Positions 6,803 to 12,763 of a stretch of 12,832 bases of DNA are shown here, in pieces. The notes beneath the pieces are model-generated. The model saw nothing but the letters and a program-made list of their open reading frames with translations. It was not told where the DNA came from and did no database searches. The number at the start of each line of letters is the position of its first letter. Position 1 is the first letter of the stretch. The position numbers were made by a program, and so were the translations under genes. Source of the stretch: an uncultured Collinsella sp. (GTDB taxonomy: Bacteria > Actinomycetota > Coriobacteriia > Coriobacteriales > Coriobacteriaceae); the NCBI GenBank assembly GCA_900768265.1, contig CAAGCF010000039.1, positions 1 to 12,832 of the forward strand, given 5' to 3'.

Positions 6803-7279
6803 TTAGTGCAGGCCCATGCTGCCCGTGATTGTGTAGGCCATAAAGACGATAAACGCGATGAGGGCGAGCACGATGATGATTTTTTGAGCCGGAGCCATGC
6901 CGGGAATCTCATTCTCGCCCGTAGGCTCCTTGGAGGTGACCATGCGCTGGGCAAAGGTCATCTCGTCGCGGCTCGGTTTGGGCTCGACGGGCTTGGGGCG
7001 AGCGGCTTTTTTGGGCTGAGGTTTGGGTGCGGCGGGCTTGGGCGCAGGCGCGGGCTTGGGCGCGGGCTTCGCGGCGGCGGGCTTGGGCGCGGGTGCAGGC
7101 TCGGATGCGACCTTCGCAGCGGCCTCCTCGGCCTTCTTGCGCTCGGCACGCAAGGCGGCCAGCTCCTCACGCTCGCGGCGCGCCTCTTCCTGGGCCTCGC
7201 GACGAGCCTTCTCGGCGCGGAGCTCTTCCAACTCGGCGCGCTCCTCGGCAGACAGTGGTTGGGACTCAAGCTCGGCCAT
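6803..7279 (-). CDS. Tail-anchored Ala/Pro/Lys-rich protein of unknown function
   Basis: I do not recognise this 158-aa protein. Residues 10-57 are highly charged and rich in Glu, Arg, Ala and Leu, and are likely a coiled coil. Residues 60-102 are a low-complexity linker of PAP and KPA repeats. Residues 103-131 are a more ordinary polar segment. Residues 134-152 (IIIVLALIAFIVFMAYTI) form one hydrophobic helix with only six or seven residues after it. There is no signal peptide, so an N-in, C-terminally anchored topology is inferred, with the coiled coil and linker in the cytoplasm. AAAGGG lies 7 nt before the ATG; the upstream extension of the frame runs through the tRNA and is rejected. The start is only 19 bp from the tRNA-Ala terminator, so the gene may depend on readthrough. 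It lies 82 bp before pncB. Confidence 0.72.
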   Translation of the reverse strand: MAELESQPLSAEERAELEELRAEKARREAQEEARREREELAALRAERKKAEEAAAKVASEPAPAPKPAAAKPAPKPAPAPKPAAPKPQPKKAARPKPVEPKPSRDEMTFAQRMVTSKEPTGENEIPGMAPAQKIIIVLALIAFIVFMAYTITGSMGLH

Positions 7280-7298
7280 GGTACAGCCCTTTCTTTTT

Positions 7299-7330
7299 AA
7301 AAAAAGCCGCCGACACAATGTCAGCGGCTT
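7299..7330 (-). terminator. Intrinsic terminator after tRNA-Ala
   Basis: On the minus strand AAGCCGCTGACA (7330-7319) pairs with TGTCGGCGGCTT (7315-7304), including one G-U pair, around a 3-nt loop. A run of seven T follows, counting the last stem bases. It ends the tRNA transcript and lies immediately before the RBS of the 158-aa protein gene. Confidence 0.85.
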
Positions 7331-7344
7331 ATCAAATCCAAGGG

Positions 7345-7417
7345 TGGAGACGAAGGGAGTCGAACCCTCGGCCTCTGCCATGCGACGGCAGCGCTCTCCC
7401 AACTGAGCTACGTCCCC
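7345..7417 (-). tRNA. tRNA-Ala (anticodon CGC)
   Basis: On the minus strand the acceptor arm GGGGACG pairs with CGTCTCC, including the G3-U70 pair that is the alanine identity element, with A as discriminator base. The D-arm GCTC/GAGC is present. The anticodon stem CTGCC/GGCAG closes the 7-nt loop GTCGCAT with anticodon CGC. The T-arm carries GGTTCGACTCC. The 3' sequence continues ACCC, so the CCA end is not fully encoded. A strong promoter lies just upstream and a terminator downstream. CGC reads the GCG alanine codon, in keeping with a GC-rich genome. Confidence 0.95.
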
Positions 7418-7430
7418 AGGACAAGTTGAT

Positions 7431-7458
7431 ATTTTACCTACGGCTCGCCAACTGTCAA
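7431..7458 (-). promoter_or_regulatory. Sigma-70-type promoter for tRNA-Ala
   Basis: On the minus strand a perfect -35 TTGACA (7458-7453), a 16-bp spacer and -10 TAAAAT (7436-7431) lie about 13 bp before the mature tRNA 5' end. The predicted start is near 7424, giving a very short 5' leader. Confidence 0.75.
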
Positions 7459-7479
7459 CGCCCAATACCCAGTCTTTTT

Positions 7480-7559
7480 GGGACGGGGCTGTTTTGACTA
7501 CTTTTCGAACGCCCGAGCCACCCGATGATTATTTATCCCCGTCCCAGAAAAATCATCGG
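7480..7559. repeat. GGGACGGGG element, hairpin whose loop pairs upstream
   Basis: CCGATGATT (7522-7530) pairs with AATCATCGG (7551-7559), and the stem can be extended inward with a mismatch or bulge. The loop CCCCGTCCC (7537-7545) is the perfect 9-nt complement of GGGACGGGG at 7480-7488. The order A-B-A'-B' matches that of the element at 5173-5221, and the sequences are related. It begins 8 bp past the radical SAM gene stop codon and may terminate that transcript. It lies just upstream of the tRNA promoter. Confidence 0.65.
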
Positions 7560-7567
7560 CAAACGCA

Positions 7568-8506
7568 CTACTTTGCACTAGTAAGAACACCGGTAGTGTC
7601 AAACGCCGGGGTAAAGCTCTCGTCTACCGCTCCACCCTCTTGCCAGAACATCGTCGTAAAGCCCAGGTCGTCGGCATGGTCGAGCACCTGCTCGTACTCC
7701 TCGCGCGTCACGGCACGTGCCAACTCGCCGCCTTGCTCGCGCATGAGTGCATTGGGCGTGTACTGGTTCATGACCGAAATCGGCACGTCGCCCACCGTCT
7801 GCCACACCAGGTCCAGCACGCGGCACGAATCGTCCGCATGACCCGGCAGCACCAAGTGACGCACGATCATACCGCGCTTCATGAGCCCATCGTCGTCCAC
7901 CAGCTCTCCCCCGCGGCGCTCGATCTCGCGCGCCATCTGTGCCAGGCCCGACACGGCCACGCGCGGGTAATCCTTAATATGAGAAAGCGACTGCGCAAGC
8001 CCGGCATCGGCATATTTAAAGTCGGTGAGCCACACATCAACCAGGTCACCCAGGGCAGCCACGGCACTCGCCCTCTCATAGCCGCTCGTGTTGTAGACGA
8101 TCGGGATGTCCAGCCCGCGCTCCCGCGCTGCGGCAATCGCGGCCGGCAGCAGGTGAGCATAATGCGTCGCAGTCACCAGGTTAATGTTGTTGGCGCCCTG
8201 GTCCTGCAGCTCCAACATAATCTCGACCAGGCGCTCGGGCGAAATCTCAAGCCCAAAATTGCCCGTCGAGATCTCGTGGTTTTGGCAGTAGACGCATTTG
8301 AGCGAACAGCCACTAAAGAAAATCGTGCCCGAGCCGGCCTCGCCCGAGATAGGCGGCTCCTCCCACATATGGAGCGCCGCGCGGGCAACCTTAAGCGTGT
8401 CGTCTGCGCCGCACACGCCACGCGCGCCCTCGTCGCGTGCCGCGCCGCAACGGCGTGGACACAAATGGCAGGCGGGCGAAAAAAGTTCGGTCAACGACGT
8501 CGGCAT
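7568..8506 (-). CDS. Radical SAM protein, PflX-type (pyruvate formate-lyase activase homolog)
   Basis: This 312-aa protein has the radical SAM cluster motif C67-x3-C71-x2-C74 in GCSLKCVYCQNHEIS, which holds the SAM-binding 4Fe-4S centre. An N-terminal Cys group (C13, C16, C20, C32 in CHLCPRRCG...GVCG) may bind a further cluster or zinc. This arrangement is the hallmark of the PflX branch (COG1313), whose substrate is not established. The typical segment WEEPPISGEAGSGTIFFSG precedes the cluster motif. I start at ATG 8506 because GGAG (8516-8519) is 9 nt upstream; an upstream TTG at 8521 overlaps that RBS. A promoter with perfect TTGACA is seen at 8591-8619. The gene is monocistronic by its surroundings, with no glycyl radical enzyme in the window. 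Confidence 0.9.
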   Translation of the reverse strand: MPTSLTELFSPACHLCPRRCGAARDEGARGVCGADDTLKVARAALHMWEEPPISGEAGSGTIFFSGCSLKCVYCQNHEISTGNFGLEISPERLVEIMLELQDQGANNINLVTATHYAHLLPAAIAAARERGLDIPIVYNTSGYERASAVAALGDLVDVWLTDFKYADAGLAQSLSHIKDYPRVAVSGLAQMAREIERRGGELVDDDGLMKRGMIVRHLVLPGHADDSCRVLDLVWQTVGDVPISVMNQYTPNALMREQGGELARAVTREEYEQVLDHADDLGFTTMFWQEGGAVDESFTPAFDTTGVLTSAK

Positions 8507-8590
8507 AAAAACATGCTCCAAAACAAAGATTCAGCAGCTCAAACGCAAAGGCCCGGACCGCACAGACGGCTCCAAGCCCAAGGCGCCGTA

Positions 8591-8619
8591 ATCGTCCGAC
8601 ACGAATTTTGTAATGTCAA
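8591..8619 (-). promoter_or_regulatory. Probable promoter of the radical SAM gene
   Basis: On the minus strand TTGACA (8619-8614) is followed by a 17-bp spacer and GACGAT (8596-8591). The -35 is perfect and the -10 has three of six consensus bases. A start near 8584 would give a leader of about 78 nt. Confidence 0.45.
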
Positions 8620-8621
8620 GA

Positions 8622-8650
8622 CTGGAATCAACAAAGCGCCGCTTTATGAT
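8622..8650 (+). promoter_or_regulatory. Possible promoter of the intergenic RNA
   Basis: A good -10 TATGAT (8645-8650) lies 17 bp after a poor -35 CTGGAA (8622-8627). The predicted start is near 8657. It is divergent from the radical SAM promoter, with the two -35 regions almost adjacent. Confidence 0.4.
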
Positions 8651-8656
8651 GTAGGT

Positions 8657-8803
8657 ATTCCGCCCCCCGCGGAGCAACTGGGTGAACCGTCGCGTTTATT
8701 TAGGGAGCCCACACAGTCGTACTTAGTACAGGTATCCTTCGTTGTTAAGGACGCTGGAACGGTCGATGAGGGCACCCACCTGTTTTAGGTGGGTTCATTT
8801 TCG
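8657..8803 (+). ncRNA. Putative structured non-coding RNA of unidentified class
   Basis: There is no coding frame here, but there is a promoter-like site, several hairpins and a terminator. Seen in order: CCGC/GCGG with a CCCCC loop (8660-8672), GTAC/GTAC with a TTA loop (8719-8729), and TCCTT/AAGGA (8735-8751). A closing helix joins TGGGTG (8679-8684) to CACCCA (8773-8778) and ACCG (8686-8689) to CGGT (8760-8763). The closing helix competes with the terminator stem at 8774-8794. A long closing stem with internal bulges would fit a 6S-like RNA. A leader or attenuator for the gene at 9044, or a Collinsella-specific RNA motif, are alternatives. The diagnostic SRP, tmRNA and RNase P motifs are absent. 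The class is not assigned, and the 5' end is inferred. Confidence 0.5.
8774..8803 (+). terminator. Intrinsic terminator of the intergenic RNA
   Basis: ACCCACCT (8774-8781) pairs perfectly with AGGTGGGT (8787-8794) around GTTTT, followed by TCATTTTCG. The T-tract is modest. Confidence 0.7.
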
Positions 8804-9043
8804 TAACGTGGGGGGTGGTTTTCTTTTGCCGATTTTGCCAAGAATTGCCATCGCAGATCCCGTATGACACCCAACAACGGCACTCGGCAGAACCTCCGCC
8901 AACATCCCAATATCTGGTAAGCGCGTGATAATCGCACGGCGCAAACCCCCGCACCCCCTCGGTCGAGTATCATGGGTCAGCTATGCCCTTTTGCGCGTAG
9001 CGCCCTTTGACCTTTTCCTTCGACGCTTGGCGGTTTTCGATTC
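8804..9043. other. Intergenic stretch before the WecA-type gene
   Basis: I see no gene, repeat or clear RNA here. TATCAT- and GATAAT-like hexamers are present (around 8925-8975) but lack a matching -35, so the promoter of the downstream gene is not located. Confidence 0.4.
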
Positions 9044-10243
9044 ATGGCTTCATCCACGAGCTTCATACCGTACTTATGCGTGGCGGCCGCTGCCTTTATC
9101 ACGACCTTTCTCACGGTGCCCCTGGTCAAGCGCCTGGCAATTAAGCTCGACGCCGTCGACTATCCCTCCAAGCGCCGTATCAACACTAAGCCCATCCCGC
9201 GCATGGGCGGCACCGCGGTCTTTTTGGGCCTCGTCGTCGCCTGCATCGTGCAGATCCTGGGCACCTGGTACCTGGGCTGGCCGCCCGTTTTGGTGCCGCA
9301 CCCGCGCCTGCACATCAGCTACCCCGTGCTGGCACTCTCCTTTACCGTGATCTTTGCGACCGGCGCGATCGATGATGTCTTCCAACTCAAGCCCAAGCAA
9401 AAATTGGCCGGTCAGGTGCTCGCCGCGCTTATCGCCTGCGTGGGCGGCCTTAAAATCGGCGTCATCGTCAACCCGTTTGCCCCTGGCGAGATCGTGCTCG
9501 GCTGGCTCGCCTACCCCATCACCGTGATCTACCTGGTGGCGTTCACCAACATCATCAACCTCATCGACGGCCTCGACGGCCTGGCCACGGGCATTTGCGG
9601 CATCGCATCGTTCACCATGTTCACGATGGCCATGCTTTCGGGCCGTATCGACGCCGCCGCGCTCTCCATCGCGCTCTTTGGCTCGTGCGTGGCTTTTCTG
9701 CATTACAACTTCAACCCCGCGAGCATCTTCTTGGGCGACTCGGGGTCGCTGCTGTTGGGTTTCGCTTTGGGCTCCATCTCGCTGCTCAACGTGAGCCGCA
9801 CCGCCGCGCTCACCTCACTCATCATCCCGCTCATCGTAGCCGGCGTGCCCATCATCGACACGTTCAGCGCCATCGTGCGCCGCAAGCGCGCCCACATTAG
9901 CATCGGACAGGCCGACAAGGGCCACATCCACCACCGCCTGATCCAAGAGGGTTACAACCAGAAGCAGGCCGTGCTGCTCATCTACGCCTGGTGCATCATG
10001 CTTTCGGCCGGCGCCGCCGCGATCAATCAGGTCGAGGTGCCCACGCGCGTGCTCATCTTTGTCGTGCTCGCCATTGGCTCGGCTGCCTTCGCCAAGCATC
10101 TGCACCTGTTTGAGCCCGTCCTGCGCCACCATTACAACAAGCGCACACACGAGGACGAGTTGGTAACCCCCGACGACCCCGCCTTTAAGCAGGAGGCGCG
10201 GGCGGCCGAGGAGCGCAAGGAAGAGCGCCACCACAGGCGCTAG
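9044..10243 (+). CDS. Undecaprenyl-phosphate sugar-1-phosphate transferase (WecA/TagO/MraY family)
   Basis: This 399-aa integral membrane enzyme transfers a sugar-1-phosphate, usually GlcNAc-1-P from UDP-GlcNAc, to undecaprenyl phosphate. That step starts wall polymer or polysaccharide synthesis. Key motifs are KPIPRMGG (49-56), the metal-binding AIDD (108-111), NIINLIDGLDGLATG (169-183), LGDSGSLLLG (230-239) and the cytoplasmic HIHHRL (294-299). The HIHHRL motif marks the WecA/TagO branch and argues against MraY. About ten hydrophobic segments are spread through residues 7-360. The C-terminal 35 residues are charged and His/Arg-rich. ATG 9044 has only a weak GGCGG upstream. Whether the product feeds teichoic acid, another glycopolymer or protein glycosylation cannot be told, because no other pathway genes are in the window. 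Confidence 0.93.
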   Translation: MASSTSFIPYLCVAAAAFITTFLTVPLVKRLAIKLDAVDYPSKRRINTKPIPRMGGTAVFLGLVVACIVQILGTWYLGWPPVLVPHPRLHISYPVLALSFTVIFATGAIDDVFQLKPKQKLAGQVLAALIACVGGLKIGVIVNPFAPGEIVLGWLAYPITVIYLVAFTNIINLIDGLDGLATGICGIASFTMFTMAMLSGRIDAAALSIALFGSCVAFLHYNFNPASIFLGDSGSLLLGFALGSISLLNVSRTAALTSLIIPLIVAGVPIIDTFSAIVRRKRAHISIGQADKGHIHHRLIQEGYNQKQAVLLIYAWCIMLSAGAAAINQVEVPTRVLIFVVLAIGSAAFAKHLHLFEPVLRHHYNKRTHEDELVTPDDPAFKQEARAAEERKEERHHRR

Positions 10244-10421
10244 GTTTTATTGCCGAGGATGCGCCCAGGTGCCGCTGGCCAAGCGCAGCCGCGCCGCACC
10301 CGTCGCGCAGCTCCGTACCCATCGCGCAAGCCGCCCTTTCTCGCCCCTCTCCTGCTTACGCCTCACCCCTTTCAATAAACGCGTTATCATCTTGACCAAT
10401 ACGCATACGTTAGGAGCAATC

Positions 10422-11471
10422 ATGCCAAACGAGAACAGCTACGAAGTCGCGCTGCAAAAGAGCAACGCCATTCGCGAGGGCCTGGCAAAGACGCCCGAGA
10501 AGTTTACCATGCTCACCGGCGACCGCCCGACCGGACGCCTGCACCTGGGCCACTACTTTGGCACTCTCAAGGGCCGTGTTGAACTGCAGAACATGGGCGC
10601 CAAGACCAACGTGCTCATCGCCGACTACCAGGTCATCACCGACCGCGACACCACCGAGCATATCCAGGACAACGTGTACAACATGGTCATGGACTACCTT
10701 GCCTGCGGCATCGACCCCGACAAGACCATGATCTACGCGCACTCCGCCGTGCCCGCCGCTAACCAGCTCATGCTGCCGTTCCTGTCGCTGGTCTCCGAAG
10801 CCGAGCTGGCGCGCAACCCCACGGTCAAGGCCGAGATGGAGGCCTCGGGCCACGAGCTCACCGGCCTTCTGCTCACCTACCCGGTGCACCAGGCCTGCGA
10901 CATCTTGTTCTGCAAGGGCAACGTCGTGCCCGTCGGTCGCGACCAGCTGCCGCACATCGAGCTCACCCGCACCATCGCTCGCCGCTTTAACAACCGCTAT
11001 GGCAAGGTATTTCCCGAGGTCGAAGCGCTGCTGTCCGAGACCCCGCTGCTGCCCGGCCTTGACGGCCGCAAGATGAGCAAGAGCTACGGCAACGCCATCA
11101 ACATCTCGATGACCGCCGAGGAGACGGCCAAGCGCATCAAGAAGAGCCAGACCGACTCCGAGCGCATGATCACGTTTGATCCCGAGAACCGCCCCGGCGT
11201 GTCCGGCCTGCTTTCGACGGCTGCCATCTGCACAGGTCGTTCCGAGGTCGAGATTGCCGAGGAGATCGGCATGGGCGGCTCCGGCCAGCTCAAGAAGTAC
11301 GTGACCGAGGCCGTCAACGAGTACTTCGCCCCGATCCGTGAGCGTCGCCAGCGCTACGAGAACGACCTGGATTACGTCAAGGACGTGCTGCACGAGGGCA
11401 ATCGCCGCGCCAACGAGATCGCCGAGCAGACCCTGGCCGAAGTTCAGGACGCCATGGGTATGGTGTACTAG
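10422..11471 (+). CDS. trpS: Tryptophanyl-tRNA synthetase
   Basis: This 349-aa class I aminoacyl-tRNA synthetase charges tRNA-Trp. The ATP-binding HIGH-type motif is TGRLHLGHYFG (37-47, HLGH 41-44), and the KMSKS loop is GRKMSKSYGN (215-224). The segment VGRDQLPHIELTR (171-183) is also typical of TrpRS. Length matches the bacterial family. I use ATG 10422, which has AGGAG (10412-10416) 5 nt upstream; the frame extends upstream to 10269 but without family similarity. It lies 178 bp after the WecA-type gene on the same strand. No terminator, T-box or convincing promoter is visible between them, so readthrough from the upstream gene is possible. A strong terminator follows. Confidence 0.97.
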   Translation: MPNENSYEVALQKSNAIREGLAKTPEKFTMLTGDRPTGRLHLGHYFGTLKGRVELQNMGAKTNVLIADYQVITDRDTTEHIQDNVYNMVMDYLACGIDPDKTMIYAHSAVPAANQLMLPFLSLVSEAELARNPTVKAEMEASGHELTGLLLTYPVHQACDILFCKGNVVPVGRDQLPHIELTRTIARRFNNRYGKVFPEVEALLSETPLLPGLDGRKMSKSYGNAINISMTAEETAKRIKKSQTDSERMITFDPENRPGVSGLLSTAAICTGRSEVEIAEEIGMGGSGQLKKYVTEAVNEYFAPIRERRQRYENDLDYVKDVLHEGNRRANEIAEQTLAEVQDAMGMVY

Positions 11472-11496
11472 CCGAGAACAATAAACAGCAGTCAAA

Positions 11497-11548
11497 CAAA
11501 ACCGCCGCGATGAGCACAATCCTCATTGCGGCGGTTTTGTTTTCTTCA
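11497..11548 (+). terminator. Strong intrinsic terminator of trpS
   Basis: CAAAACCGCCGCGATGAG (11497-11514) pairs with CTCATTGCGGCGGTTTTG (11522-11539), an 18-bp stem with one G-U pair and a 7-nt loop. TTTTCTT follows. It begins 25 bp after the trpS stop codon. Confidence 0.92.
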
Positions 11549-11694
11549 GAGGTCGTTCGCCTAGGTATTCAGCCGCTCGGCAGAACCCCTAAGTCGCAAG
11601 CACCCTAAGACTATATTCTGTTAAGCAATGACGCCCTATTGTTTTAACATGCGGCAGCGTTTTACAGCAGAGCCGACCGACCGGAAGGAGCCCC

Positions 11695-11988
11695 ATGAAC
11701 TCAGTTGCGTTTTGTACATGCAACGACCGGAAATGCCCGTTTAACCCTGTCAACCACAACAAGGGCTGCACGCCTTGTATCGCCAAGAATCTGCACGAGC
11801 ACGAGATTCCAACGTGCCTGTTCAACGCGATTTCTCCCGATCGGCTTGAGGCCGATAAAGACGAGTGGTCGTGGCAAGCGTTCGCGCGACATGTAGAGGC
11901 GTATCTGGGAAGCAACAGCCCAAGAATCCCCACGGGCGAAGAGACGCCGCAGGGGCTTACAAAGATCGGTTGCTGCAAGCGGGACTAA
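11695..11988 (+). CDS. Small Cys-rich protein, probable metal-binding (DUF6485-like)
   Basis: This is a 97-aa protein of unknown function. Its N-terminal half has the pattern C7-x-C9-x4-C14, then C25-x2-C28 and C41, with His21, His34 and His36. This suggests a zinc site or small Fe-S site. The pattern CTCNDRKCPF...GCTPCIAKNLHEHEIPTCLFN recalls a short uncharacterised Cys-rich family (DUF6485 from memory, not checked). The C-terminus has a second Cys pair at 93-94. A strong RBS, GGAAGGAG (11683-11690), lies 4 nt before the ATG, which supports translation. It has no operon partner: the trpS terminator is upstream and non-coding repeats are downstream. No signal peptide or membrane segment is visible. 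Confidence 0.75.
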   Translation: MNSVAFCTCNDRKCPFNPVNHNKGCTPCIAKNLHEHEIPTCLFNAISPDRLEADKDEWSWQAFARHVEAYLGSNSPRIPTGEETPQGLTKIGCCKRD

Positions 11989-12070
11989 CAATCAAAGTTT
12001 GTGCCGCCCTAAGGCCAAACGTCGGCACCTCATTTTGGGATAACGGACCTGATGTTTTGTCCCATGATTA

Positions 12071-12115
12071 CGGGAAAGCGCCCGCCGGCCATGGCAGCCG
12101 ACGGGCGCTTTCCCG
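12071..12115. repeat. Long GC-rich hairpin downstream of the Cys-rich gene
   Basis: CGGGAAAGCGCCCGCCGG (12071-12088) pairs with CCGACGGGCGCTTTCCCG (12098-12115), 18 bp with one mismatch, around the loop CCATGGCAG. No T-run follows on either strand. It may be a repeat unit or a transcript-end hairpin. Confidence 0.6.
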
Positions 12116-12289
12116 AAGTACACCGTTGAATCGCACAGAGGGGAGGAATGCGAATCAAACTCAACAGGGCAGGCTTTTTCATCGCCTATTGCCTGCTCCG
12201 TTGCTGAAACCAATATAGTTCGCCGTGGTTTACTTTGTAGCGACAATAAACGCCGCCACACCTTCTCCATAAGTTAGCTCAGGTAAACT
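12116..12289. other. Intergenic stretch with no recognised gene
   Basis: A 92-codon minus-strand frame spans 11992-12270 but has no RBS and is partly built from the hairpin at 12071-12115. A short GCAGGC/GCCTGC inverted repeat is present near 12165-12195. Nothing else is supported. Confidence 0.35.
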
Positions 12290-12330
12290 AAAACCACCAC
12301 AAAGGGGACAGGAGCCTTTGTGGTGGTTTT
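12290..12330. repeat. Second intact CCACCACAAAGG palindrome
   Basis: The arms (12290-12305, 12315-12330) are the same 16-bp sequences as at 796-836, with a 9-nt loop GGACAGGAG that differs only in its last two bases. It lies 15 bp after the MGMT-type gene stop codon (minus strand) and can end that transcript. Confidence 0.85.
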
Positions 12331-12345
12331 GACACGAACGAGCCG

Positions 12346-12666
12346 CTACAGCCCGGCAGGCCAACGACAGGCACCCAGATCGACGTGCCTGGGATCGGCA
12401 AACGTCACGCCCTCCCCTAGCAAAAGCTCACGTTGAGCATCGGGGCCGCCAAACGCAAAGCCCTCGCAAATGCGGCCATCGGCAAACACCACACGATGGC
12501 AGGGAATCTGACCAGGGCGCGGATTGCTATGCAGGGCATACCCCACGTACCGCGCACTCCGCGGACGACCGGCGAGCAGCGCCACCTGACCGTAGGTGGC
12601 GACCATCCCCTCGGGAATCTGCTCGACCACCTCGTACACCCGCTCAAAAAAGCCCTCAGACGCCAT
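12346..12666 (-). CDS. MGMT-type DNA alkyltransferase domain protein (short, ATL-like)
   Basis: This 106-aa protein corresponds to the DNA-binding domain of O6-alkylguanine-DNA alkyltransferases. Visible features are GMVATYGQVALLAG (20-33), the helix with the arginine finger RSARYVGYAL (36-45, Arg39), and the active-site motif IPCHRVV (54-60) with acceptor Cys56. The usual N-terminal domain of MGMT is absent. The length matches alkyltransferase-like proteins, which normally have Trp instead of the Cys. Keeping the Cys suggests it may still transfer alkyl groups, but this is inference. GGGAG lies 7 nt before ATG 12666. The frame upstream crosses the half palindrome and IS end and is not coding. 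The IS terminus lies about 50 bp upstream and may affect its promoter. Confidence 0.88.
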   Translation of the reverse strand: MASEGFFERVYEVVEQIPEGMVATYGQVALLAGRPRSARYVGYALHSNPRPGQIPCHRVVFADGRICEGFAFGGPDAQRELLLGEGVTFADPRHVDLGACRWPAGL

Positions 12667-12695
12667 TGCTCGCTCCCTTCCACCCGGAATAGCAT

Positions 12696-12718
12696 AAACC
12701 ACCACAAAGGTGCCCTGT
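12696..12718. repeat. Half of the CCACCACAAAGG palindrome, cut by the IS (right)
   Basis: AAACCACCACAAAGG followed by TGCCCTGT matches one arm and loop side of the family in reverse orientation, with one extra C compared with the left half at 115-137. The other arm is replaced by the IS end. Confidence 0.7.
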
Positions 12719-12724
12719 GAACTG

Positions 12725-12757
12725 CCTCCCATTTCTTGGACATCGGGAAATGGGAGG
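12725..12757 (+). promoter_or_regulatory. Hairpin covering the transposase RBS (right copy)
   Basis: CCTCCCATTTC (12725-12735) pairs with GAAATGGGAGG (12747-12757), an 11-bp perfect stem with an 11-nt loop. The RBS GGGAGG (12752-12757) is wholly within the stem, 6 nt before the ATG at 12764. Confidence 0.55.
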
Positions 12758-12763
12758 TTTTCC

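Noticed and set aside
7345..7417. tRNA-Ala as a phage or island attachment site
   Set aside because: No second copy of the tRNA 3' end and no integrase gene are present in the window.
8679..8694. T-box-like string TGGGTGAACCGTCGCG
   Set aside because: It resembles the T-box antiterminator sequence only loosely. The terminator is about 80 nt further on, and no aminoacyl-tRNA synthetase or amino acid gene follows directly.
7640..8788. A 382-codon plus-strand frame
   Set aside because: Antisense to the radical SAM gene and continues into the structured RNA region; no RBS or recognisable domain.
11992..12270. A 92-codon minus-strand frame with a partly plausible sequence
   Set aside because: There is no RBS, the middle is encoded by the hairpin at 12071-12115, and there is no recognisable fold. 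A degraded or repeat-derived frame is more likely.
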